Origin: Lachnospiraceae bacterium
GTDB taxonomy: Bacteria; Bacillota; Clostridia; Lachnospirales; Lachnospiraceae
Length of the DNA: 64,000 nt
Reading direction: 5' to 3'
Assembly (NCBI GenBank): GCA_014804795.1
Contig: JAAUZC010000020.1
Coordinates: 1 to 64,000, forward strand
Under the pieces are notes generated by a model. It was not told where the DNA came from and ran no database searches. It worked only from the letters and a program-made list of their open reading frames with translations. The position numbers were made by a program, and so were the translations under genes. Below, in pieces: positions 8,145-17,180 of this stretch. How positions within the stretch are numbered: the first letter of the stretch is position 1; each line of letters starts with the position of its first letter.

Positions 8145-9947
8145 TTAATCCATCAAAGAAGAAATAAATTCTCCATTGTCAAATATACCTTCATACAGCA
8201 GATTCCCATCCGCGTCATATTCTCTGCCCTCACCTGAGTAACTCCCTGCCTGCCAATTACCTTCATATTTAATCTTCCCATTTGGCCAATAAGAAATGCC
8301 TTGACCATTCCATTCGTCATCAAGAAAATCCCCCTCATAATTTTTAATGCCAGTATTGTCATATGAGATGCCATATCCGCTTCGATAACCGTTTTCGCAA
8401 TTACCTTCATAATTGATTGTTCCACTTTCTAAATATATAGTTCCAAGGCCGTTTGGTTTCCCACTTGCAAAATCACCTTCATAATATTTTTCTCCATTTT
8501 CCCAAAACCAAGTCCCTTGTCCGTTCCAACTCCCGGAACTCCAATTTCCCGAATATTGAGGAGTTCCATCTCTATAATACTTGGTGCCAGTGCCATTCTT
8601 AACTCCATTGTTGAAACGACCATCATACTGAAGGGTCATTCCATCCTCATAATATAATTTGCCATATCCAGAATATTGATCGTCCTGCCATCCGCCAATA
8701 TATTCTATCGTTCCATCCTCCCGATAACTGGTGCCACTCCCACTCTTTTTGTCATCGACCCAATCCCCGTCAAATCGTGTATTACCATTTTGCCAGTAAA
8801 GCGTTCCCCTGCCGTTATAGTTATTTCCATCCCACTCTCCTATATATCGGACTCCTCCGCCGCTGAAATAGGAAGTTCCTTCAACAGATTTTCCACTCTC
8901 ATAAGTTCCATCAAAAAGAATAGTCCCATCTGGATAATACTTTTTCCCGGGTCCATTGATAGAGCCATTCAGATAAGTCCCCGCTATTTTATAAATCTTT
9001 TTATTAGAGGAATCTAAAAACCATTCATTTCCATAACCGTTATACTCCCCTCCGAAAAAGACCCCTTCATACTTGCTTTCTATACCATACAAGGTTCCGT
9101 AACCACAGTATTCGCCCTCTACGAACTGTCCCTCATAGTAAAGATTAGGATCCACATCTTCCCCTTTCTCGAACGTATATTCTGCATCGTATCGATATTC
9201 ACACCCCTGACCATCAGGGAGCCCATCTTTATAAAATCCCTCGTATACGCATTGATAGGATTGTGAAACCTCTGTATTATGAACAGTATTAATCAGTTCA
9301 AACTCTTTTCCATAACCGTCAAACAGGTTATTTTTAAATCCTCCAATATAAACAAGTTCACCCTGACTGTTGAACAGCCGACCCATTCCGGACGCAAATT
9401 CCCCAGTGGCATTACCAAAGTACTGCTGCATCTCTCCTGTACTGGAATTATTGATTTCCAATGGGCAATACTGCGTTTCCATGATGATATTCATTGCAAG
9501 AATAAGTGTGATGCATTCGACCACAACAATAACCAGATCACCCCGTTTTATGTTTTCCGCACGGCCATTCTGTTCGCCAGACTTTGCATAAAGTTTCGGA
9601 GAAAAATCAAGAGATAAAAATGAACATGCAGCCGAAATCAGTATGGAAGTGAACAGCGGATTCAGTGCCGTAACCGATTTATTAAAAGAATAAGATTTTT
9701 GAAAAAAAGGAAAGCAAATGATGAACAAAATCACAGTCGACAGCACCGTCATGATTAGAAACGGAAATGACATGAAAATTTTCGGGACTTTAATGGGATA
9801 AAGCCATATAATCCGCCCTCCCTTGCCGCAGTTGGGACATTTGCTTCGTTCCTCCTTTTTGAATTCATTTCTATCATAAGTAAATATTTTCTTGCAGTGC
9901 CTACATTTAAGGTAAAATGAATCCTTATCTTGTGCAATATAACGCAT
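8145..9947 (-). CDS. MORN-repeat protein with N-terminal zinc ribbon and transmembrane segments
   Basis: CxxC..CxxC (CRHCKKIF...CPNCGKGG), three hydrophobic segments, then a long run of YxGxxxxGxxxGxGxxY MORN repeats. Start could instead be 10037. Confidence 0.85.
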   Translation of the reverse strand: MRYIAQDKDSFYLKCRHCKKIFTYDRNEFKKEERSKCPNCGKGGRIIWLYPIKVPKIFMSFPFLIMTVLSTVILFIICFPFFQKSYSFNKSVTALNPLFTSILISAACSFLSLDFSPKLYAKSGEQNGRAENIKRGDLVIVVVECITLILAMNIIMETQYCPLEINNSSTGEMQQYFGNATGEFASGMGRLFNSQGELVYIGGFKNNLFDGYGKEFELINTVHNTEVSQSYQCVYEGFYKDGLPDGQGCEYRYDAEYTFEKGEDVDPNLYYEGQFVEGEYCGYGTLYGIESKYEGVFFGGEYNGYGNEWFLDSSNKKIYKIAGTYLNGSINGPGKKYYPDGTILFDGTYESGKSVEGTSYFSGGGVRYIGEWDGNNYNGRGTLYWQNGNTRFDGDWVDDKKSGSGTSYREDGTIEYIGGWQDDQYSGYGKLYYEDGMTLQYDGRFNNGVKNGTGTKYYRDGTPQYSGNWSSGSWNGQGTWFWENGEKYYEGDFASGKPNGLGTIYLESGTINYEGNCENGYRSGYGISYDNTGIKNYEGDFLDDEWNGQGISYWPNGKIKYEGNWQAGSYSGEGREYDADGNLLYEGIFDNGEFISSLMD

Positions 9948-10263
9948 AATAGTATCTTCCCCATAATAATCAATATTGTTTTTGTTGCCGGCTTCAAGAA
10001 ATACATAATACCCAGCATAGTCTCTGTTTAACAGCAATCAAAAACAGGCAATGTAGAACAGTAGAGCATTAGAAAATTCTTTTATATTTTCCCTCTCTAT
10101 ATTTTTTATATTTTATCAAAATTTGTCGAATTTGCAAACTGTTTTCTGCAACTTGATTTACCTTCATGATAATATTTCTCATATTTTTATTGACAAAACT
10201 TTTCGGATATCACAAAATTGAAACAGAAAAACGCAAAGAACAAATATGTGAGGAGATATAAAA

Positions 10264-10791
10264 GTGAAAAAACGACTACACTTTTTTATAATACCGCTGC
10301 TGCTTTTTATGTTAGCCGGCTGCGGTCAGACCCCTGAACCCCCTGTCACAGAAGCGTCCCAAACTGCTGTCGATTCCACAACAGCAATTGAATCAAATGA
10401 GCGGGACAATCTCAATACAGATGCCGACGCCCCTGTCCTATCGGAAGACGGCTCCTACACCTCCAAGGAGGATGTGGCTCTATACATTTATCAATATGGA
10501 CATCTGCCTTCAAACTTCATCACCAAAAAGGAAGCAGAAGAGCTGGGCTGGAGCGGCGGCTCTCTGGAACCCTATGCACCGGGCAAGTGTATCGGCGGAA
10601 ACCGATTCGGCAATTATGAGGGACTCCTGCCGCAAAAGGATGGCCGCAGCTATACCGAATGTGACATAGACACTCTGGGAGCCGACAAACGCGGTGCCAA
10701 GCGCATTGTATTTTCTAATGATGGTCTGATATACTATACGGAAGATCACTATAAAAGCTTTGAACTTTTATACGGCGAAGCCGATCCCTGA
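10264..10791 (+). CDS. Barnase-family ribonuclease carried as a predicted lipoprotein (GTG start)
   Basis: Lipobox signal MKKRLHFFIIPLLLFMLAGC; C-terminal domain aligns with barnase by eye and keeps the equivalents of Lys27 (FITK), Glu73 (TECDI), Arg83/Arg87 (KRGAKRI) and His102 (EDHYKSF). Confidence 0.88.
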   Translation: MKKRLHFFIIPLLLFMLAGCGQTPEPPVTEASQTAVDSTTAIESNERDNLNTDADAPVLSEDGSYTSKEDVALYIYQYGHLPSNFITKKEAEELGWSGGSLEPYAPGKCIGGNRFGNYEGLLPQKDGRSYTECDIDTLGADKRGAKRIVFSNDGLIYYTEDHYKSFELLYGEADP

Positions 10792-10867
10792 TCAGAATGA
10801 AATACAGCAACGGACATTACACCCAAAATTTATCGGAAACCCCGAAACCGGAAAAGCCATCACAAAA

Positions 10868-11158
10868 ATGGAGATAACCAGAAAGATGCTTATTTGTATA
10901 TTAGACGGAAACAACATCACAAACAGAGAAATACTCCACGACACGTTAGCCGCCTCCCTTCAGTTTCCCGATTGGTACGGCAGGAATCTGGATGCCTTAT
11001 ACGACTGTCTCTCGGAAATACGGGAGGAAACCGAGATCCTGCTTTTGCATGAAGAAGCTCTGGAAAATCATCTGGGATGCTATTCCAAAGCCTTTAGAAA
11101 ATCAGTAGATGACGCATGTCTGGAAAATTCCAGAATACATTTTAAGTCATACACCTAA
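10868..11158 (+). CDS. Barstar-family ribonuclease inhibitor
   Basis: FPDWYGRNLDALYDCLSE matches the barstar LPEYYGENLDALWDCLTG motif (Asp35 and Asp39 equivalents kept); directly downstream of the barnase-like gene. Confidence 0.87.
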   Translation: MEITRKMLICILDGNNITNREILHDTLAASLQFPDWYGRNLDALYDCLSEIREETEILLLHEEALENHLGCYSKAFRKSVDDACLENSRIHFKSYT

Positions 11159-11172
11159 GCTGTTAAGACTAT

Positions 11173-12258
11173 CTATTGTTCATCAGGTATCCGATAGGCT
11201 TTACTGATCTCCTCTTCCACAGCAAAAAAGCAGTCTAAAAGATGAGGATTAAATACTCCGCAAGCCCCCGACCATATCATTTCCAGCACCTTCTTTCTGG
11301 GAAACGGTCCTTTATAGACACGCGGACTGTTCAGAGCATCATATACGTCGGCCAAAGAAACAATCTGAGCCCAAGGGGATATCTCATCTTTCGCCAAATG
11401 ATCAGGATATCCATTTCCATCCCACCGCTCATGGTGATGACAGGCAATATCACACGCATATTTGTAGATGCCGCCCTCTCTCAGCTGGGTGATTTTTTCC
11501 AATAATACCACGCCCTGTGTTGTATGGGTCTTCATGATCTCATACTCTTCATTCGTCAGCTTTCCCGGCTTTGTCAGAATTTCATCGGGAATCGCAATCT
11601 TTCCCACATCATGCATGATAGAGGCAATCGCAATATTCTCGATTTCCTCTGCGCTCAACCCTTCAACAAAATCCGTATTCTCCAGTATGAACTTTGTAAT
11701 ATCATAGATACGGTTTACATGCTCACCCGATTCTGCATCACGGAATTCAATGGCGGTAGCCAACGCTTCTATCATACCCCGGTTCAACCGGCTGATTCTG
11801 TTCGACTGTTCTTTCAGTTCGAACTTTTGCATTTCTATCATATTATGGAGGCGTTTCCGGGCGGCAAACAGTTCAAGGACCGACTGAACCCGTCGACGCA
11901 CCCTGTGAGGCATCACAGGCTTCATAATGATATCCATTACTCCAAGCTCATAAGCCTCCTGTTCCAATATGATTTCATTCTCAGCCGTGATCAGGAATAC
12001 GGGAATCTCATCCAGCACTTTCATCTTCGCCAGATGCCGCAAGACCGTCATGCCATCCATACCCGGCATAACTACATCCAGTAAAATAGCACAAAAACTC
12101 TCACGGTTCGTCAGAACCTCCGAGAGGCCCTCACTTCCGCTTCCCACTTCTCTGACCTTATAAAAATTCTCAAAAATCTTTCCCAGAATCCTACGATTTA
12201 CTAAATCATCGTCAATGATCAAAATGGTATTAAAACTATCCCTGTCATGCTGCTCCAT
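11173..12258 (-). CDS. Response regulator with HD-GYP phosphodiesterase-type output domain
   Basis: REC domain (IIDDDLVNRRIL, LLDVVMPGMDG) plus IMHDVGKIAIPDEILTKPGKL and HHERWDGNGYP. Confidence 0.9.
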   Translation of the reverse strand: MEQHDRDSFNTILIIDDDLVNRRILGKIFENFYKVREVGSGSEGLSEVLTNRESFCAILLDVVMPGMDGMTVLRHLAKMKVLDEIPVFLITAENEIILEQEAYELGVMDIIMKPVMPHRVRRRVQSVLELFAARKRLHNMIEMQKFELKEQSNRISRLNRGMIEALATAIEFRDAESGEHVNRIYDITKFILENTDFVEGLSAEEIENIAIASIMHDVGKIAIPDEILTKPGKLTNEEYEIMKTHTTQGVVLLEKITQLREGGIYKYACDIACHHHERWDGNGYPDHLAKDEISPWAQIVSLADVYDALNSPRVYKGPFPRKKVLEMIWSGACGVFNPHLLDCFFAVEEEISKAYRIPDEQ

Positions 12259-12297
12259 AATATCTACTCCCCATCAATGCCCGGCCTGTATCTTTCT

Positions 12298-13317
12298 TTA
12301 TAAATAATAATCAAAAATCAAAGGCTCACATTCTTCCAGCAAATTATATACTTCTTTACCTGCCACGGACATGCCGTCCTCTACCAGATGTGCAATAATA
12401 AACTTGATCGGCTTGGCCTTATCGCCATAGAATCTTGAACGCCTTTCATCCAATTCATCCAGTACCCGGCAAATCTGATTATAAATGGAATTACACTTTC
12501 CCTTGATTCCATGAGGATATCCTCTCCCGTCATAACGTTCATGATGGTGGAGGCACATACCGGAACATATCTCCACGAAATACCGGCAGGCTTTTGATCT
12601 GTTCAGCTTGATCAGATTGGCGCCCAATATCGTATGCTTTTCCTTATCCCGGTTCTTCACAAAACCTTCTAACGAGTCTTTCTGCTTTTCCTCCGGAACG
12701 AACATTTCGCCGATATCGCAAAAATATGCCGCTTTACTGATAAGCATGATACTGTCCGGATTCAAATCTCCTCCGCGCCTGCGGTATGCATTCAACATGA
12801 TCTGCATCAGATCTGCCCGCCTCTGATACCGTTCATCGCTCTTCTCATGATTATCCAGATAAGCCTTATAAATGGTCTCCAGATCCGCAATATATTTCAT
12901 TGTCTCTATCAGTTCTTCCCTTGTAAGATCATACTCGGGAATAACCCCCGTTCTTAACCTGAGACGTTCCAGCACATCATCTTTGTCATATGGCTTCTTG
13001 ATAAATTCGCTCACATCATACTGAACCGCTTTCTGCACGTTCTCTATCGTGGTCTCTGTAGACACTACCAATACCGGAATATCATCTATTCCTTTTTCTT
13101 TCATAAAACTCAATACATCAAATCCGTCAATATGAGGCATAGACAAATCTAACAAAATCACATCCAGTTCATCTCTCATCGTAGTAATATATTCAAACGC
13201 CTTGTTTCCGCTGTCTGCCTCTATAACCTTAAAAGAGCTCTCCAGAATGTTTTTCAAAATCATTCTGTCTACCATACTGTCATCTACGATCAATACCCGC
13301 TTTACATCCTGTGCCAT
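12298..13317 (-). CDS. Response regulator with divergent (probably degenerate) HD-GYP-type domain
   Basis: REC domain (LIVDDSMVDRMIL, LLDLSMPHIDG); output domain has FCDIGEMFVP in place of HDIGK but keeps HHHERYDGRGYP. Confidence 0.85.
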   Translation of the reverse strand: MAQDVKRVLIVDDSMVDRMILKNILESSFKVIEADSGNKAFEYITTMRDELDVILLDLSMPHIDGFDVLSFMKEKGIDDIPVLVVSTETTIENVQKAVQYDVSEFIKKPYDKDDVLERLRLRTGVIPEYDLTREELIETMKYIADLETIYKAYLDNHEKSDERYQRRADLMQIMLNAYRRRGGDLNPDSIMLISKAAYFCDIGEMFVPEEKQKDSLEGFVKNRDKEKHTILGANLIKLNRSKACRYFVEICSGMCLHHHERYDGRGYPHGIKGKCNSIYNQICRVLDELDERRSRFYGDKAKPIKFIIAHLVEDGMSVAGKEVYNLLEECEPLIFDYYL

Positions 13318-13368
13318 TTTCCGCTTCTCTCCTGCTCTGCAATCTATCTTTTTGCCGCCCCGGTTTCA

Positions 13369-13725
13369 TCATGCCCCGTGATTTTTAATACATTCCACAA
13401 TTTTCTCCTGAACAGGCAGCACCTTCTCCATCGCTACTCCCGCTTCTTTTGGCTTGCCGTCCCGCAATAGTCCCAGTACTTCCATATAACCGTTAAAAAG
13501 CGGTGTGATCGATAAATTCCCGGTCATCCCCTTCATCATATGTACCTGTCCTATCAAATCCTCTACATTATCCTTTGCAAAATCTTCAAGGTTGATCTTG
13601 TTTTCATTTACCGTATCCACAAATATTCCAAGCATTGTCTCATAGAAGGCCTCATCGCCCATCACGCGATCGATTCCTTCATCTACATTCACTCCCAAGC
13701 TCTCCAACTCATCTCTGTATCCCAT
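13369..13725 (-). CDS. Histidine phosphotransfer (Hpt) domain protein
   Basis: 118 aa with the Hpt-like motif VHMMKGMTGNL. Confidence 0.8.
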   Translation of the reverse strand: MGYRDELESLGVNVDEGIDRVMGDEAFYETMLGIFVDTVNENKINLEDFAKDNVEDLIGQVHMMKGMTGNLSITPLFNGYMEVLGLLRDGKPKEAGVAMEKVLPVQEKIVECIKNHGA

Positions 13726-13752
13726 AATTCACTCCATTCATTCTACTTTCTA

Positions 13753-16710
13753 TTATGCATTTGTTAACAGTTCCTTTTTATCTAACACATCTTTTATTGT
13801 TTTTTCAAGCACTTCCAACATGATCGGTTTCGCCACATGGGCATCCATGCCCGCCTCCAATGCATCTGCCACATCTTCCACAAATGCATTCGCTGTCATG
13901 GCAATAATGGGAATGGTCTCCGCACAGGGATGATGCCCTGTTCGTATCACTCTTGTGGCCTGATAACCATCCATTACAGGCATCTTCACATCCATAAGGA
14001 TAAAATCATACGCCTCTATTTCGGAAGCTTCAAACAGGTCCACGGCCTCCTGCCCGTTTTCCGCCACATCATAGGTTGCTCCGCAGGATGTAAGTATTTT
14101 CTGCAGAACGAACCTGTTGACCTTATTATCCTCCACCATCAGGATATGCTTATCTTTCATGATGCTGTCCCTTGCCTTAGACAGTCCAGCTCCTTCAGAA
14201 GAATTTTTGTATGTCACCCGCTTAATAGCTTCCTTAAATGTAGACAGGAAAAACGGTTTTGACATAAAGTGGTCTATCCCCACCTCCTGAGCCTCTTCTT
14301 CAATATCAGTCCAGTCATAAGCGGTGATGAGCAAAATCGGAATCTTCTGTTTATAATCTCTCCGAATCAGTCCTGCCACCTCCAAGCCGTTTGCTTTCGG
14401 CATCTGCCAATCCAGTAAGATCAGATCATAGGGTTCTCCTCTTTCCTTTGCCTCACACAGCGCGCTGACCACCATCTCTCCGTCTGTAACATAATCTACG
14501 GTGACTCCCCTCTCGGACATGACCTGAACTACATTCTCACACACATCCCTGTCATCATCCACTACGATGATACGCCTGATGCCATGTTCTTCCCAAAAAC
14601 CCGAATCTTCTTCCTTTTCCTGTATCCGCAGATTCAGTTCCACTGTAAACACAGACCCCTCCCCCAGTCTGCTCTCTATCGACAGTCTGCCGCCCATGAT
14701 ATCCACCAGATTTTTGGTGATAGCCATGCCAAGTCCCGTGCCCTGAACCTCATTTACCATCGAATTCTGTTCCCGGGTAAAAGGATCAAAAATAACTTTC
14801 TGATACTCTTCGGACATCCCCGGTCCGTTATCCTTTATTTGAAAAAGAATATGGCTGAAACCCTTTGAAATCTGCGGCAGTTCTCTCGCCGTAAATTCAA
14901 TCCTGCCGCCTTTTGGCGTATACTTCACCGCATTTGACAAAATATTGATAAAAATCTGATTGATACGCGTCTTATCTCCTATCAGATGCTCATATCTGAA
15001 ACAGGACGTATTGATAATCAGAGTCTGCTCTTTTGCCTTCACCTGAGGACGGATAATACTGTTGATCCTCTCGATAAGCTCCGCGAGATTCACTTCTCCG
15101 ATGTTCAGCATCATTTTACCGCTCTCAATTTTGTTCATATCCAGAACATCATTGATCAATCCCAGCAAATACTGGCTCGAAGCATCTATCCTCTTCGTAT
15201 ACTCCAATACGCTCTCGGGATTGTCCGCTTCCTGCTGCAGCAATGTAACAAGACCTATGATCGCATTCATCGGAGTCCTGATATCATGGCTCACACTGCT
15301 CAAAAATGTGCTTTTCGCCTTATTTGCTTCCTTTGCCGAATCTAACGCTGTCTTCAGGCTATCCTGTATTTTTCTGTTTTCTGTTCTGTCAGATATATAG
15401 AAAACATATTTCTTCTCGTCCTGTATGTACGTGCAGTAAACAGTCTCCTGAAACCATTTACGCTCCCCTGTCTTAGGATTGACCCGCTCCACCTCTATCG
15501 GCGGCAGCGACTCATCTTCCTTCATCCCATCCAGCATATCCTCTGTGAAAGCCAATGCCTTTAAATCACCCAGGGGTTCCCCCGGCGAAATGGAAATGCC
15601 CCACAGACGTTCAAAATTCGGACTGACATACTCTACGATCTTTTCGTTCTCCTCCAGCATGATATAGGCATCATCCGTATTATTCGCAAGATAGTTTGCC
15701 AGAATTCTGAACTGCTGCTCTTTGTATTCTTTTTCCAGTTCCTTCTCTAAGAGATCTCTGTGAGCCCCCCAGGCAAATAAAACAAATGTGAACAAAAACG
15801 CTATCAGCACGACTGCAACCGCAATACCTGTCTGGGAACCGCTTACGATCCGGTTCGCCTCATCCATGACCGCCGTTCTGGGTACAATAGATATCAGAAA
15901 CCATCCGTCCACATTATCCAACGGAATATAAGTATATATGTATGCGTTCTCTTCTTCATGGAAAACTATCGTTCCGGTCTTATCCTCATTCAGCGCCACT
16001 TTCAACTCGGCAATCTGTTCCTCGCAGTCCTCATCGCCTTCATACATATCAAAAATATTTTGTCCGATGGGATCCCTTTCCGTTTGAAACGGACGCACCA
16101 GAACATCACCGTCAGCGTTCACAACATATGCGAACCCCTGATCATTATAAAAAGAAAGGGTGAATTCTTCCGAAATCCGGTCCGACTCATATCCTTTCTG
16201 AATCATCCCTTTCGCGCCGTCCTTAAAAGTAAAGCGCTCATAATACCCAAACATCTGCGTCTCCGTATATATGCTGATATACGACTCCCTGACGCCTGTG
16301 TCCGAATAACCGAGCAGGTTATTCCAGCCTTTCTCGCTTAACTGTGTGACTTCCTTTGACTTACTGTTGTAATATTCTCCCGTATCCAGATTTATTACGC
16401 TGTAAATCGCACCTACATCAAAAAAAACCGCCAGCTTATCCTGGATCCTTTCCACATCCTCAGAATCCAGGCTGGAAAAATCCCCCGCATAGCTGTGGAT
16501 CCGCTCCAGATCCCTTCTGATAAAACTGTCAAATGCCTGTTGATGCTGCTTTGTCACGATTTGGACATTCGCGATCGTCTGATCCATCAGGCAGTCTCTT
16601 ATATATCGTATATAGTAGAAAGATGCCACTATTACAAATACTATGCTTGCCACACCCACAAAATACATCCAATACTTTTGAAGGTATCCCCTCTTTCTTT
16701 TCTCACCCAT
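13753..16710 (-). CDS. Hybrid sensor histidine kinase with two receiver domains
   Basis: Two TM segments flanking an extracytoplasmic region, SHDIRTPMNAIIG (HisKA), DNGPGMSEEYQ/GTGLGMAI (HATPase), two REC domains (LLDWQMP, LMDVKMP). Confidence 0.93.
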   Translation of the reverse strand: MGEKRKRGYLQKYWMYFVGVASIVFVIVASFYYIRYIRDCLMDQTIANVQIVTKQHQQAFDSFIRRDLERIHSYAGDFSSLDSEDVERIQDKLAVFFDVGAIYSVINLDTGEYYNSKSKEVTQLSEKGWNNLLGYSDTGVRESYISIYTETQMFGYYERFTFKDGAKGMIQKGYESDRISEEFTLSFYNDQGFAYVVNADGDVLVRPFQTERDPIGQNIFDMYEGDEDCEEQIAELKVALNEDKTGTIVFHEEENAYIYTYIPLDNVDGWFLISIVPRTAVMDEANRIVSGSQTGIAVAVVLIAFLFTFVLFAWGAHRDLLEKELEKEYKEQQFRILANYLANNTDDAYIMLEENEKIVEYVSPNFERLWGISISPGEPLGDLKALAFTEDMLDGMKEDESLPPIEVERVNPKTGERKWFQETVYCTYIQDEKKYVFYISDRTENRKIQDSLKTALDSAKEANKAKSTFLSSVSHDIRTPMNAIIGLVTLLQQEADNPESVLEYTKRIDASSQYLLGLINDVLDMNKIESGKMMLNIGEVNLAELIERINSIIRPQVKAKEQTLIINTSCFRYEHLIGDKTRINQIFINILSNAVKYTPKGGRIEFTARELPQISKGFSHILFQIKDNGPGMSEEYQKVIFDPFTREQNSMVNEVQGTGLGMAITKNLVDIMGGRLSIESRLGEGSVFTVELNLRIQEKEEDSGFWEEHGIRRIIVVDDDRDVCENVVQVMSERGVTVDYVTDGEMVVSALCEAKERGEPYDLILLDWQMPKANGLEVAGLIRRDYKQKIPILLITAYDWTDIEEEAQEVGIDHFMSKPFFLSTFKEAIKRVTYKNSSEGAGLSKARDSIMKDKHILMVEDNKVNRFVLQKILTSCGATYDVAENGQEAVDLFEASEIEAYDFILMDVKMPVMDGYQATRVIRTGHHPCAETIPIIAMTANAFVEDVADALEAGMDAHVAKPIMLEVLEKTIKDVLDKKELLTNA

Positions 16711-16731
16711 CCGCTGTTCACCTTTCTGTCC

Positions 16732-16944
16732 CTAAACATCCGGATATCTTCTCTGCCCCAACCGCTTTTCGGCATCCCTCTGCCCAACTACACAGTCGTG
16801 TGCGTACTTCATCAACATTGCTGTCATTAGCAGCAGCTCCTGATTTTCCGGCGGAAGCTCATTTGCGTTATTCACAGTCTCATTTAGTGTAGTAACTTTA
16901 TCTGCAGAATCGCTTTGCCTTGTCCATGTCTTCTTAAATTTCAT
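16732..16944 (-). CDS. Small hypothetical protein upstream of the hybrid kinase
   Basis: MKFKKTWTRQSDSADKVTTLNETVNNANELPPENQELLLMTAMLMKYAHDCVVGQ...; lies just downstream of a promoter. The listed start at 16974 falls upstream of the predicted transcription start. Confidence 0.45.
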   Translation of the reverse strand: MKFKKTWTRQSDSADKVTTLNETVNNANELPPENQELLLMTAMLMKYAHDCVVGQRDAEKRLGQRRYPDV

Positions 16945-16964
16945 ATTATGTTTTACATTAATAA

Positions 16965-16993
16965 ATTGTACCATCGGGTCTTTTCATTGTCAA
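16965..16993 (-). promoter_or_regulatory. Sigma-A-type promoter for the minus-strand kinase operon
   Basis: TTGACA-17-TACAAT on the minus strand. Confidence 0.65.
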
Positions 16994-17034
16994 TGAATAT
17001 CACCAAAAATCGATCATACACCGGATGAACTTCC

Positions 17035-17063
17035 TTGACAATAAATTTACGGTAATATATACT
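17035..17063 (+). promoter_or_regulatory. Sigma-A-type promoter for the plus-strand hybrid kinase
   Basis: TTGACA-17-TATACT. Confidence 0.65.
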
Positions 17064-17180
17064 GACTATGGAAGCAACATCTGAAACAGGGCAATAGGTA
17101 ACCGATACATGTGCTGTTCAGTCTATCGGCAGACAGAGCAGCATTCACAAAGATATACCCAAATATGAAGGTGGTTCGGA

